Positions 22,918 through 33,917 are shown, numbered from the stretch's first letter. The stretch is DNA of 64,000 nucleotides from Corallium rubrum (GCA_964035015.1 OZ036004.1:14641427-14705426); one strand, 5' to 3'. The notes: generated from the sequence alone by a model not told the origin. Made by a program: numbers and translations.

Positions 22918-23790
22918 AGTTCGTCGCTCTCTCCTCCGCAAAGATCTTCTTAAAGATTTCAAAGATCGTGGCGGTAAACTGCGTTCAGAAAGACGTCCCA
23001 AAACTGAAGGGAACTACGACAGTATTTAGCAAAAGGCAGTCACGGCAGAAAGAAACGGCTTGGAAACAACGAATGTTTTTTAATTTTCAGTTAAATTCGT
23101 AGCTCTCTCCTCTGCAAAGGTTCTCTTGAAGATTTCAAAGATCGTGGTAGCAATGTACGTTCAGAAAAACGCCTCAAATTTAGAAGGAAGAGCGAGAGTT
23201 TTTACCAAGAAGCCAGTCACATCCTGGAAGCAACGAATGTTTTTGAATTTCAATTAAGTTCGTATACTTAGTTTTCTCCGCCGCAAAGATCCTCTTGAAG
23301 ATTTCGAAGAACGTTGCAGTATAAAGCTGCGCCGTCAGACTGGATTCTGTACGACACAATTCTTGAAAACAGCAAATGTTTTTAATATTCAGCTAAGTTC
23401 GTAGCTCTCTCCTCCGCAAAGGTTCTCTTGAAGATTTCAAAGATCGTGGTAGCAATGTACGTTCAGAAAAACGGCCCAAATATAGAAGGAAGAGCGGGAG
23501 TGTTTACCAAGAAGCCAGTCACACCCTCGGGCTGGATTCTGTAACGAAACGGTTCTTGGAAACAACGAATGTTTTAAATTTTCAATTAAATTCGTCGCTC
23601 TCTCCTTCGCAAAGGTAATTCTCCTGAAAATTTCAGAGGTCGTGGCAGTAATGCATGTATGTTCAGAAAAGCGTCCAAAAAATAAAAGGAAGACCGATAT
23701 TGTTTACCAAGAGACCAGACACGACTTCAGGCTAGATCCTGTACGACACAATTCTTGAAAACAGCGAATGTTTTCGCGGCAAGCTCGATG
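22918..23790. repeat. Degenerate tandem repeat, five units of about 130-190 bp
   Basis: The block beginning CTCTCTCCTCCGCAAAG and continuing CTTGAAGATTTCAAAGATCG, then CGTTCAGAAAAACG, starts at about 22925, 23102, 23273, 23404 and 23592. The last unit decays toward 23790, and a weaker sixth start may lie near 24033. Units differ by indels and substitutions, and the third is shortened. It lies just beyond the 5' side of the receptor pseudogene. No coding potential seen. Confidence 0.8.
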
Positions 23791-24396
23791 ACCACGCCTT
23801 AGAAAGAAAAGAATTCTTAATGAAAACAAAGTGAATGAATAATTTTTAGTCCCTAACCCTAAGACGTCCTCGTTCTGTAAACAACGCCACTCTCACACAG
23901 AGCAAGAACTGGAGCGTCTAAAGTCCTGAAATACGGCAGTTGATTAAATGCATTGCATGTTTTTAACGTTTTTAAGGCCGCGTCGTAGATCTCAAAATCC
24001 CTATTACAATATGACGACGACCGTAGCTCTTTCTTCCGCATGAGAGATTCTTTTAGACATTTCGGAAATCGTATAGAGTCTTTCCCAGGCAGAAATTCCT
24101 ACTGCAAGAAGCAAAAAAAAACTCAAAAGAATGGGAAGGCGTATTAACAGCGATATTAACAGCGCCGTGTTTTATCATAATGACCTTGATTCCTAAATAC
24201 AGACTATCTTTAATTACAATCTTGATTAAATTATTAAAAACTAAGATTGTCATTTAATATTGCAACTTTATTAAAACATCTTGTATGCCTTGTCTAGAGG
24301 AACCAACTCGAAAAATATTAATATATAAAATAGCAGGCGGTGTTTTCTGAGAATATTAAATATACTTTGAATATTTATAACTTGGTATAGTTATAG

Positions 24397-24447
<51 letters not shown>

Positions 24448-25364
24448 ATATGAACGACTGAACCGTATACGTCTATGGAAGTGCATGTACATGGATTATA
24501 TTTTCAATTTTGTTGCTTCGTTGTCGAGACATTTCAGTTTGTTTGACATGTAAATTAAAAATCTTGACGTCACATGACTTATCGGAGAAGCTTATATATA
24601 TATAAATCTTTTCTATTATCAAACCAAATTAATCTGAAAGAAGTGTGTGGGTGTATTTCGCCCACAACACAAAACATTCAGATTTTCAAGAAATTATATT
24701 TCATAATAAAGGATAAAGGACTGGGGGCTAACCATCCTTACTTGCAGCCAGTGGCTGAATTACAAAGGACGCAGATTAACGTGGCCGTGTCGGGGCATAT
24801 TAAAGGCGCTCCATATAGGCAGCCGCCATTATTATTACTAGAAATACATAAGCGCAACAACCCCTCGCCTGCTTTTAATATGTTAAATATACATAAATAA
24901 CCCCTCCCCGATTAAACTGTTTTTGTATACAAATATAAACCCTTGCCCTCCTGGCCTCCTTTACATCCTGTTTTATCACTTTTATGAATGTAGTTTTTCT
25001 ATTTTTGACCAATTTCCAAAGCAATGTTTTATTCCAAAATAATAAAGCACTGTGGCTGAGGAAAGACTTGTGTCACGACCTAATAGCACCAGAAATTGAT
25101 AGCAAAAACAAACAATAATTACAGACGCGTATATCAAGGCGCCTATTAAACTGTTTGAATATGATTCCTCATGTTCCAAATATAATGCGAACCTCAAAGA
25201 AAAATATCAGAACAGAAAAAAACGTAGGTAACAGCCTGAAAACTATAGGTATAAGAGAGGAAAAACTAACCAGGGAAGAACTATAATGCAAAGTTTTACG
25301 CTGGAGTATGGCTCGACATGGAAAAAACGCCTGAGAAAATGTATATTATTTGACAAGATTTTTA
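23791..25364. other. Noncoding interval with (AT)n
   Basis: AT-rich spacer before the Ngaro element. An AT dinucleotide run lies at about 24397-24440. No gene seen. Confidence 0.5.
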
Positions 25365-25702
25365 TGACAATTTTTACAAATGAAAATTAGAGTTAATGGA
25401 CGATACGAAGTACTAGTTTGCAACCAGTAGCTTCAATGATGACGACAAAACCGATTCATTGTCTGGTACCTTTAAAACCGGTTATTGTCTTAACAATATA
25501 CTCTTTTTAACATAGACAACCATTTACAATTAGCTAAACCCCCTGGGCAAATGTACTCTCTATCGTCCATTATCTAAGAGTGTTCACTGTTCAATCAATG
25601 AACAACCAACCTTTAGTTAGAACTATTCGGCCTTAAGCCAACCACACATGATACATCGTCATTCTTATCGAGATTTTCAAGCTGTAAGGGTTGCTTAAAT
25701 TA
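25365..25702 (+). repeat. Ngaro repeat A1
   Basis: 338 bp starting TGACAATTTTTACAAATG and ending GGGTTGCTTAAATTA, repeated as A2 at 30244-30581. Together with B1 and B2 it allows a circular intermediate to be rebuilt during replication in this element class. The gag start lies 62 bp downstream, so A1 probably contains the promoter. Confidence 0.95.
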
Positions 25703-25764
25703 ACAAATATACGTATGTTATATACCTGCGTCTTTTATATTCCTGTGTTGGCCTTTTCTCTACG

Positions 25765-27057
25765 ATGCCTGTTACCAGAACGCGTTCTTCTCGCTCTACT
25801 GTACAAGGCACGAACATACACCGCGCCAATGCAGTCGCACGCGATCCTTCAACTATCTCAATTCCTGAAGACTTGGAGCAGCTTCACACTCCACAACTGC
25901 GGAATCTTTGCCGCACTCTCAACTTGTTGAACACGGGAGCCCGACGGACGCTGAAAACCCGCCTTTTAAACGAAAAGAACCGTCGCCAGGGCGAATCAGC
26001 AGTCGAAGCGCCATCCAGTGCTGCTACCGTTCCTGTTGCCCAAGAGCAAACAGTGCCACAAGGCTCGACTGGCTTTAACGACGCGCAGATAGCGCAGATT
26101 ACCAGCATCGTCCAGAGGTCCATGGAAACCTTTTTCGACGACCGGCACCGAGAAACGGACCCAGTCAGCCCAGCCATCCAACGCGAAACACGCCAGCCGA
26201 ACGACGAACCAGCGAATCTTCTTGACCCTGGCGATCTACGGCAGACGGCGACATCTCTCCAGAGGTTAGAGCAACTTGGCCAGTCGTTCCCGTTCCTGAC
26301 ATCGCCTGAACTACGCCAAGTCATGCCAACCGCAGTCCCAGTGGCCCATTCACCAGCTGATGGAGGTTTCACTCCTGAAATCCCAGCAAAGTTCATCCGT
26401 GACATCGAAAGCGGTGAGTTTTTTGAATTGTCTAAACTGTTGCCAAAAAAACTCAATAGGTCGAATGTTGGGTCAGATTACCCTGACAACAACGTCAGTT
26501 TTACAGTTTCCGCTTCTGGGATCTCGTTAACACCCAGGAAACCACAGGTCCTTACAAATATTGAGGACTGGACAACAGCTTTCAACACCTATATGCTCAT
26601 CGTTGTTCACAAATTCCCGACTCGCGCTGGCGAGCTACTCCAGTATATGGAAACTATTCGGCATGCTGCTAAAACGCATGGTGGGTTAGGGTGGTGCATC
26701 TATGACCACAAATTTCGATATAAAGTCGCCAATTGTCGCACGATGTCCTGGGCTACAATAGACACCCAACTGTGGCTCCGTATTTTTACTGCCAGTTCCG
26801 AACAACTTCGCGAAGACTATTCGCTTTTTTCAAACGGACCCTCATACAAACCAACTGGGGCAACGAGGGACGGACTCTGCCACAGTTACAACCGAGGACG
26901 ACCATGTCCTAATAAGCCAAATTGTCCCTATGCACATCGATGTAACCGACCTGGGTGCGGGGGAAACCATCCTGGGTACAAATGCTCAACCAACGAAGGT
27001 GTCTCCGAAGAAGCCACCGAGAACCATACCAGCCGAGGTTCCAATCGCAGAAAGTAG
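25765..27057 (+). CDS. Ngaro gag-like protein
   Basis: A 430-residue first frame, starting at the ATG of MPVTRTRSSRS. The basic amino terminus is followed by a SAP-like helix pair (LEQLHTPQLRNLCRTLNL, then GARRTLKTRLL; about residues 33-68), a Pro/Thr/Gln-rich linker (about 70-200), a central domain (about 210-370, with SLTPRKPQVLTNIEDW, TAFNTYMLIV, YDHKFRYKVA) and a carboxyl-terminal Cys/His-rich region with a CCCH-like CPNKPNCPYAH and RCNRPGCGGNHPGYKC. The layout matches the nucleocapsid-like first protein of DIRS/Ngaro elements, which binds element RNA. It overlaps the RT frame by about 128 bp in another frame. Intact. Confidence 0.85.
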   Translation: MPVTRTRSSRSTVQGTNIHRANAVARDPSTISIPEDLEQLHTPQLRNLCRTLNLLNTGARRTLKTRLLNEKNRRQGESAVEAPSSAATVPVAQEQTVPQGSTGFNDAQIAQITSIVQRSMETFFDDRHRETDPVSPAIQRETRQPNDEPANLLDPGDLRQTATSLQRLEQLGQSFPFLTSPELRQVMPTAVPVAHSPADGGFTPEIPAKFIRDIESGEFFELSKLLPKKLNRSNVGSDYPDNNVSFTVSASGISLTPRKPQVLTNIEDWTTAFNTYMLIVVHKFPTRAGELLQYMETIRHAAKTHGGLGWCIYDHKFRYKVANCRTMSWATIDTQLWLRIFTASSEQLREDYSLFSNGPSYKPTGATRDGLCHSYNRGRPCPNKPNCPYAHRCNRPGCGGNHPGYKCSTNEGVSEEATENHTSRGSNRRK

Positions 27058-28705
27058 TTGTAGTAATCGTGGTTATCGTAGTTCATGTACTTTCAATCGT
27101 AATATTGTTACACCAATTTATGTTGACGTTTTAGAGCATGCTCTTCGAGGACATCCTGATCCATCATTTGTCTTGAAACTCTGCTCAGACTTGCGTTTCG
27201 GTGCTCGCATAGGTTATGAGGGCCCCCGTGTTCCCAAGGTTTCCAAAAACCTTAAATCTGCCGTTGAGAACCCAACTGTTGTTTCGACTAACTTGGAAAG
27301 GGAAGTTGTTCTTGGCCATACAGCAGGTCCTTTCACCAGTCCTCCCTTTGCTAACTTACAGGTTTCGCCAATAGGTATAGTACCAAAGAAACATTCCGAT
27401 AAATTTCGCACAATCTTTCACCTTTCCTTTCCGAAATCAGGTAGCTCTATCAATGCGTTTATCGAAAAGGACGACTTTTCTCTGCAATACATTAAGATTG
27501 ATGATGCTATCTCAGCCTTAATCCGATTAGGTCGTGATACATTTTTAGCCAAAACAGACATTGAATCGGCATTCCGTCAATTTCCGGTTCACCCAGACGA
27601 TTGGGAATTACTCGGTATGCGTTGGAATAATTTATATTATTTTGATAAAGTCTTGCCTTTCGGTTTGAGAAGCGCACCCTATATATTTAACCAACTTTCC
27701 GACGCTCTAGAATGGATACTTATAAACCAATGTTCCATCACCTATGTCGGTCACATTTTAGATGATTTTCTTATCATGGAGCCTTCAGCCACAACACAGC
27801 CCCCTTCGCAACCGTGCCAGGCGAGTCTAACCAGCATGCTTCTAACCTTCAAAACGTTAGGCGTTCCTATTGCAGAACACAAAACTGATGGGCCAAGTCA
27901 GGTAATAGAGTTTTTAGGTCTCATTCTTGACTCCAAAAAAATGGAAGCCCGGCTCCCTAACGATAAGCTAGAGCGTTTAAAACATGACTTGTTTTCCTGG
28001 GAAACGAGAAAATCAACTACCCTTAAAGAATTACAATCACTCATAGGGACATTAAACTTTGCTTGCAAAGTAGTTCCTCCAGGTCGCGCCTTTTTGCAAC
28101 GTATGATACAACTTACTCGAGGTATTACTAAATCACACCATCACATCCGATTAAATCATGGTTTTCACCAGGATATCAAAATGTGGCAAACATTCCTTCA
28201 GAGATGGAATGGTACAAACCTATTTCTTAACTTGACCTGGGAAAACTCAAACGCTCTTTCTCTATTCACTGACGCTTCTGGTACCCTTGGTTTCGGGGGG
28301 ATTTTTCAAAATCAATGGTTTCAGGGTTCTTGGTTACCACACCAGTCACTTGGCAGTAAGGATATTAGCATTGACTGGCAAGAGTTGTTTGCAATCGTAG
28401 CCGCAACATACATTTGGGGCCATACATGGTCTCAAAAGCGAATTCTCTTTTACTGCGACAACCAGACGGTAGTTTCAATAATAAACGCCAAACGCTCTAA
28501 AAGCCCAAGGATGATGGATTTAGTCCGAGCCCTGACCCTACAAACTCTTACACATAATTTCTATTTCAAAGCTATACACATACCGGGACACTGTAATGAC
28601 ATTGCTGATTCCATATCTCGTTTTCAGCTACCCCGTTTTCGGCGTTTAGCTCCTCACGCAGATCAACATCCTCAAATCCTGCCAGAAATCCTTTCTCGTC
28701 TTTAG
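26930..28705 (+). CDS. Ngaro reverse transcriptase / RNase H
   Basis: A 591-residue frame, intact. RT: LAKTDIESAFRQFPVHPDDW (motif A, catalytic Asp about 215), FGLRSAPYIFNQLSDALEW (motif B) and YVGHILDDFLI (motif C, LDDF in place of YxDD, usual in this order). RNase H: LFTDASGTLGFGGIF (Asp), DWQELFAIVAA (Glu), LFYCDNQTVVSIINA (Asp), then IPGHCNDIADSISR. The frame overlaps the end of gag, so the true start may be a later codon or may use frameshifting or reinitiation. Its end overlaps the upstream part of the recombinase frame. Confidence 0.93.
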   Translation: MHIDVTDLGAGETILGTNAQPTKVSPKKPPRTIPAEVPIAESSCSNRGYRSSCTFNRNIVTPIYVDVLEHALRGHPDPSFVLKLCSDLRFGARIGYEGPRVPKVSKNLKSAVENPTVVSTNLEREVVLGHTAGPFTSPPFANLQVSPIGIVPKKHSDKFRTIFHLSFPKSGSSINAFIEKDDFSLQYIKIDDAISALIRLGRDTFLAKTDIESAFRQFPVHPDDWELLGMRWNNLYYFDKVLPFGLRSAPYIFNQLSDALEWILINQCSITYVGHILDDFLIMEPSATTQPPSQPCQASLTSMLLTFKTLGVPIAEHKTDGPSQVIEFLGLILDSKKMEARLPNDKLERLKHDLFSWETRKSTTLKELQSLIGTLNFACKVVPPGRAFLQRMIQLTRGITKSHHHIRLNHGFHQDIKMWQTFLQRWNGTNLFLNLTWENSNALSLFTDASGTLGFGGIFQNQWFQGSWLPHQSLGSKDISIDWQELFAIVAATYIWGHTWSQKRILFYCDNQTVVSIINAKRSKSPRMMDLVRALTLQTLTHNFYFKAIHIPGHCNDIADSISRFQLPRFRRLAPHADQHPQILPEILSRL

Positions 28706-29679
28706 ACGTCGATTTACGCCGCTATCAAGTTGCCTCTTTAGCTCAAGGTACCTCAAGGACGTACAGCAGTGGAGAAAAACAATTTTTGAACTTCTGCCAT
28801 CAGTTTCATTTGCACAAAACCGGTCCTATCCTACCTACTAGCGAAACTGGCCTTACCTACTTCGCTGTTTTTCTTGCACAGACTGTAAATCCAGGCACCA
28901 TAAAAGTATACCTTGCTGCGGTTCGTCATGTGCACTTGATTAATGGCTTTGATCTTCCTGTCAACAAATTTACGCGTCTCCAATATGTCTTAAGAGGTAT
29001 CAAGCGAGTTAAAGGCGTAACCACCAGGGTTCGCTTGCCTATAACTTTGGTCCATCTTAAGTTATTTTACCGTTTACTACATTCACGTACCGTGCCTCTA
29101 CTCGATGAACGTATGCTTTGGGCTGCAATTTCATTAGCTTTCTTTGGCTTCCTTCGGATTGGTGAAATGACCTGTCCCCGACAATTCGACTCCTCTGTAC
29201 ATTTGACGAAATCCGATATATCTTTCCATCCTAATGGCATTTCAAGTAAAAGCCTACACATGTCGGTAAAAATCAAGGTCTCTAAAACAGACCCGTTCCG
29301 CTCGGCAGTTACAATAACCATTGGCGCCAATGACTCCGTTTTCTGCCCAGTTATGGCCATGAAAAACTACCTTTCCAAGTCCACGAGCTTAGTGGGTCCT
29401 CTCTTTCAGTACTCAAATGGTACACCTTTGTCACGTAGCCAGTTCACCAAAGAGCTACGCTTATTTTTGTCCCAGGGCGGGTATAATAGCTATAACTACT
29501 CTGGTCATAGCTTTAGAATTGGCGCTGCCACAACTGCAGCTTCTCGCAGACTACCTCACTGGCTCATACAAACTCTAGGCAGATGGTCGTCCGACTGCTA
29601 CTTGAGGTATATACGTACTCCAGTCAGTGTTCTAGCAGCTGTTTCAAAACAATTGATAACCGATGAGTCTCTTTCTTAG
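28696..29679 (+). CDS. Ngaro tyrosine recombinase
   Basis: Integrase of the phage-lambda type that inserts the circular DNA form of the element. The frame is open upstream of 28696 and has no clear ATG at the start; the first family-like residues are LDVDLRRYQVASLAQGTSR. The core-binding part includes TGLTYFAVFLAQTVNPGTI. Catalytic landmarks are the first Arg in FFGFLRIGEMT, the HxxR box in YSGHSFRIGAATTAA, and the Tyr in SSDCYLRYIRTP, with LGRWSSD between. Length and order are normal for DIRS/Ngaro recombinases. Expression probably depends on overlap with the RT frame. Confidence 0.9.
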   Translation, partial: SSLDVDLRRYQVASLAQGTSRTYSSGEKQFLNFCHQFHLHKTGPILPTSETGLTYFAVFLAQTVNPGTIKVYLAAVRHVHLINGFDLPVNKFTRLQYVLRGIKRVKGVTTRVRLPITLVHLKLFYRLLHSRTVPLLDERMLWAAISLAFFGFLRIGEMTCPRQFDSSVHLTKSDISFHPNGISSKSLHMSVKIKVSKTDPFRSAVTITIGANDSVFCPVMAMKNYLSKSTSLVGPLFQYSNGTPLSRSQFTKELRLFLSQGGYNSYNYSGHSFRIGAATTAASRRLPHWLIQTLGRWSSDCYLRYIRTPVSVLAAVSKQLITDESLS

Positions 29680-29753
29680 AATATCATTTAGTAACTACTA
29701 TTACGATCGCCGTCTTTATATAGTCTATGGGGATCACACACTTTGTGTGATTG

Positions 29754-30243
29754 TGGCGGCAATTGCTCCAGGATTGAGGTCACAATTGACCCATAGACCT
29801 CTAATTCGTATGTAGACTATAAGAAACTTGCCTCAGAGCCCACTGTTATCATTGAAAATCGCTCTGATGCCTATTTACAAATCCTGCATAGGAGTGTTTG
29901 CCCTGAGTAGATCAGGACCCAGCTCCATGACTGCATAGGAGTATATGTTCTGACCAGTTTTCAGGACCCAGCTCCAGTGACTGCATTAGAGTATTTGTCC
30001 TGAACATATTTTCTCAGGGCCCAGCTCCAATAGGAGTATATGCCCTGACTAAATTCTACTCAGGGCCCAGCTCCAATGATTGCATGAGAGTGTTTGCCCT
30101 GAATTCAGGGCCCAGCTCTCAACATTCAATAGTATTGTCTGCTGGAGCAGTTGTCCCACACTTCCATAACCCCACAAGACTGTTGTTGAGTTCATTATTT
30201 TATACTCATATTATATGCATGATACTGAGTAGAGTACATTAAA
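29754..30243 (+). repeat. Ngaro repeat B1 with internal minisatellite
   Basis: 490 bp starting TGGCGGCAATTGCTCCAGG and ending TAGAGTACATTAAA, repeated as B2 at 30913-31402. Inside (about 29885-30120) are five to six degenerate units of about 45-60 bp built on GGGCCCAGCTCCAATGA and GAGTRTTTGCCCTGA. Confidence 0.95.
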
Positions 30244-30581
30244 TGACAATTTTTACAAATGAAAATTAGAGTTAATGGACGATACGAAGTACTAGTTTGC
30301 AACCAGTAGCTTCAATGATGACGACAAAACCGATTCATTGTCTGGTACCTTTAAAACCGGTTATTGTCTTAACAATATACTCTTTTTAACATAGACAACC
30401 ATTTACAATTAGCTAAACCCCCTGGGCAAATGTACTCTCTATCGTCCATTATCTAAGAGTGTTCACTGTTCAATCAATGAACAACCAACCTTTAGTTAGA
30501 ACTATTCGGCCTTAAGCCAACCACACATGATACATCGTCATTCTTATCGAGATTTTCAAGCTGTAAGGGTTGCTTAAATTA
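30244..30581 (+). repeat. Ngaro repeat A2
   Basis: Second copy of A1, directly abutting B1 as in other Ngaro elements. Confidence 0.95.
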
Positions 30582-30912
30582 CCCACCCACCTTCCCATAA
30601 ACAACGTTTATCCTATGTCGTTCTATATTACTAAAAAGGATGAATATCAGGCATGAAGGTAATCATATCGTAATACATGTACATATAGGGAACACAACTC
30701 TATTATGAATCTATAGCTGTAACTAATTAATGAAAAATCCGTAACAACTATCAAAATATGAACTCTGTCCAATCAACAATTTAACTAAACCACGTGACTT
30801 TAAGTTCACGTTCTAGAATGAAAACATTATAGTTATATGTAGCTTAGATTAAGTGAACATTTTGTTATCTGTTAAAAATATTTCCATTACTTTAAATAAA
30901 GTAACGAAGTGC
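30582..30912. other. Ngaro spacer between A2 and B2
   Basis: 331 bp of AT-rich noncoding sequence between A2 and B2. No frame or repeat seen. Confidence 0.6.
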
Positions 30913-31402
30913 TGGCGGCAATTGCTCCAGGATTGAGGTCACAATTGACCCATAGACCTCTAATTCGTATGTAGAATATAAGAAACTTGCCTCAGAGCCC
31001 ACTGTTATCATTGAAAATCGCTCTGATGCCTATTTACAAATCCTGCATAGGAGTGTTTGCCCTGAGTAGATCAGGACCCAGCTCCATGACTGCATAGGAG
31101 TATATGTTCTGACCAGTTTTCAGGACCCAGCTCCAGTGACTGCATTAGAGTATTTGTCCTGAACATATTTTCTCAGGGCCCAGCTCCAATAGGAGTATAT
31201 GCCCTGACTAAATTCTACTCAGGGCCCAGCTCCAATGATTGCATGAGAGTGTTTGCCCTGAATTCAGGGCCCAGCTCTCAACATTCAATAGTATTGTCTG
31301 CTGGAGCAGTTGTCCCACACTTCCATAACCCCACAAGACTGTTGTTGAGTTCATTATTTTATACTCATATTATATGCATGATACTGAGTAGAGTACATTA
31401 AA
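30913..31402 (+). repeat. Ngaro repeat B2
   Basis: Second copy of B1. I noticed one difference (GTAGAATATAAG here against GTAGACTATAAG in B1). The element ends here, and unrelated sequence CTGTTTTAACTGAG follows. Confidence 0.95.
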
Positions 31403-32589
31403 CTGTTTTAACTGAGTTTAATACTGAGAAGGTTTTGGATATATACCGATTCTAATCAGCTGAACAAAGCTGGTAAGTTAAACACGAATCACTGCTTACC
31501 GATAAATTTTCTTTTGGCTCCTTTCAGATGCTGCAAACACTGTCATACGGGCTACGGCGTTTGGTTTCCGTGGTTTCCTCGTTCGAAAAACAATCAATTC
31601 TCTTCAAAACGTGAAAAGCTGGTTGTGTTGATGTTCCTTTCAATTCACTGTTCTCTCTCGAGCCAAGATATATCAGTGCATAAGCCTTTTGCTGGCTTTG
31701 AACAGACACACGAAGAAACACCTTTTTGTTTTTTCAGTCACATTTGGCGGCATCTTTTCCAATCTTAATAGCAATTTTTCATGCTTTTTCAATGGTTTCT
31801 AGTCGTGTTTAATAGTTTGGTTCATCCCACTGCAACATCTCCTCTTAGCTTTACTTTTTCAGTCAATCGTAAACCAATTTTTCTGACGACGATTTTGTTT
31901 CGATTGAGCCGCGAAATTTGGCGATTTAAGATGCTGGATTTGATGGATATATATAAACATCTCGCAGAATTTCTTTGCCCTTCGCGTGTAATTTTGCGTG
32001 TAAGTGGACTCCGCGCACGTCGAAATTAGCACCCTCACCTGGGCTGCGGGCCTTCGGCCCTCCGCCCGGGCTGGGGATTACATATCTTATGAAAACGTTA
32101 GAAGCTTTCTCGTGAAGTATTTGATAAAAGCTAACGCATAAAACAGAAAAGTTTGTGACAACTTGTTTTTGGTCGATCTATGTCCGCGATTCAATTACTT
32201 CCAAAAAACCTTTGGAAAAACGTTTGGTACTTCAACCCGTTCTGGATAAAAAAAATCAGCCCGGATAAAGCCTGGCACAAATGCTATATGTCGTATAGCC
32301 TATTAACTTTTACCACAGCTCAGAAACCGACAAAACTTCACAACAAATGTGTTTTTGTCGTAGCGGTTATACGTTTTTTTAAACTTTATCAGCTAAAATG
32401 TACCATAAAGCATTCGATGAATTCAGATAAAATAAAATATGGTTTTTCTGTGTATTATGAGCATCATAGTACAGACTTAATTTGATCTAACAAAACAGAA
32501 CAAAATAAATAGAACATACTTCGTGGTAGCTTTACTTGCACACTCGTATATTTGAAGAACCTCTTGAATTGCATACGCTGAACAGTCCT
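31403..32589. other. Noncoding interval
   Basis: No gene recognised. Holds the second copy of the GC-rich dispersed repeat (31984-32078). Short open frames have no recognisable domains. Confidence 0.5.
31984..32078 (+). repeat. GC-rich dispersed repeat, copy 2
   Basis: GCGTGTAATTTTGCGTGTAA then TCGAAATTAGCACCCTCACC and GGGCCTTCGGCCCTCCGCCC; related to 21621-21710 and to 45413-45485 on the other strand. Confidence 0.6.
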
Positions 32590-32967
32590 AGAATAGAATA
32601 GAATAGAATAGAATAGAATAGAATAGAATAGAATAGAATAGAATAGAATAGAATAGAATAGAATAGAATAGAATAGAATAGGATAGGATAGGATAGATAG
32701 AATAGAATAGAATAGAATAGAATAGAATAGAATAGAATAGAATAGAATAGAATAGAATAGAATAGAATAGCATAGCATAGCATAGCATAGCATAGCATAG
32801 AATAGAATAGAATAGAATAGAATAGAATAGAATAGAATAGAATAGAATAGAATAGAATAGAATAGAATAGAATAGAATAGAATAGAATAGAATAGAATAG
32901 AATAGAATAGAATAGAATAGAATAGAATAGAATAGAATAGAATAGAATAGTATAGTATAGTATAGAA
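32590..32967. repeat. (GAATA)n array with variant blocks
   Basis: About 75 pentamers, mostly GAATA, with clustered variants: GGATA units near 32681-32696, about six CATAG units near 32769-32798 and three TATAG units at the right end. Blocks of identical variants suggest expansion by slippage or local conversion. The Tyr-Ser-Ile-Leu-Phe repeat proteins readable on the minus strand are artefacts. Confidence 0.95.
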
Positions 32968-33917
32968 TTGTAGTATATTGATAAACCAGGCAGAAAGCGT
33001 ACTCTTGTCAAAAGATAATTGCCCAGCAAATAGTTTTCAAAACAGCCATAGCGACAAAGTTTGGAAAAACATAATTCAATTTACTAAAATCTCCCGAGTG
33101 ATAAATATTTACACGAGTTTGTCTTATTCTATAGATCTCATAACCATATTATTCCTTTTCTGAATTACTTGAACTCTAAACACAAAAATATCAAATTTAC
33201 ACAAAAGGGTGAATCTGACAGGTCATTTTACAAATATTAGTCGCTCTAACGGTTGTTTCGTTACTTCCATCGGCCGAAAACCGACTTTCGTCGGTTTATT
33301 TACCAATTTTGAAAGATTTTTACCAAATTACGTATAAAGGCAAGATTTTCACTCTCCTTTTTCGGTATTTAAAGTTATGTTCTTCGTATATTAAGTAATA
33401 TACGAAGACTTAATATACGAAGAACTCGACAAAGCTACATGTAAACATCTTTTACTGAAAAACGGATACCCCGACAAATTCGTAGAGAAATGCAAGCGTA
33501 CTTTCTTAAAAAACCGATTGACGTCCCTAAATTGCTATTGTTAATGGTCTTGCCTTATACTGGAAACCACACGCTTTGGAATCAACAACTGGTTAAGTTA
33601 TTTTCTTCGGCCTACCCGCATATTATAGAGGCGTTGTTATTTTTTTTAACCTTCCGGTCGTTTATCTAACTTTTTTTGTTTTAAAGATACTATCCCTTTT
33701 CAATCCCATGTTGTATACAAATTCACGTACCAATGTTGTAACGCGTTTTATTATATGACTATTTTCGTGAGCGGTCTGGAACGTCAAATCCAGCAATTTG
33801 ACTGGTTCCTGAGCGGTCTGGAATCTGCCGTTCCAGACCGCTGAGATAATTTTATAAACAAAACAAAACGACAGTCATGTCAGTATACATGCAACAAGAA
33901 GGATAATAATTTCATAT
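32968..33917. other. Noncoding interval with short inverted repeats
   Basis: No gene recognised. Contains a palindromic stretch near 33375-33425 (CTTCGTATATTAAGTAATAT then ACGAAGACTTAATATACGAAG) and a repeated word GAGCGGTCTGGAA near 33768-33825 with TTCCAGACCGCT on the other arm (33828-33842). Confidence 0.5.

Larger units (their letters stand above)
25365..31402 (+). mobile_element. Complete Ngaro-type (DIRS order) retrotransposon
   Basis: A 6.04-kb tyrosine-recombinase retrotransposon with the diagnostic split direct repeats: A1 (25365-25702), coding region, B1 (29754-30243), A2 (30244-30581), a 331-bp spacer, then B2 (30913-31402). A1 and A2 are both 338 bp and B1 and B2 both 490 bp; by eye each pair differs by at most a base or two. 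Three long uninterrupted frames encode gag-like, RT/RNase H and tyrosine recombinase proteins. No methyltransferase domain is seen, which fits Ngaro better than DIRS1. Near-identical repeats and open frames point to recent insertion and possible activity. No target duplication is expected. Confidence 0.93.

Noticed and set aside
25884-26456. A 190-codon minus-strand frame over the Ngaro gag gene
   Set aside because: Antisense shadow of the gag frame with no domain features.
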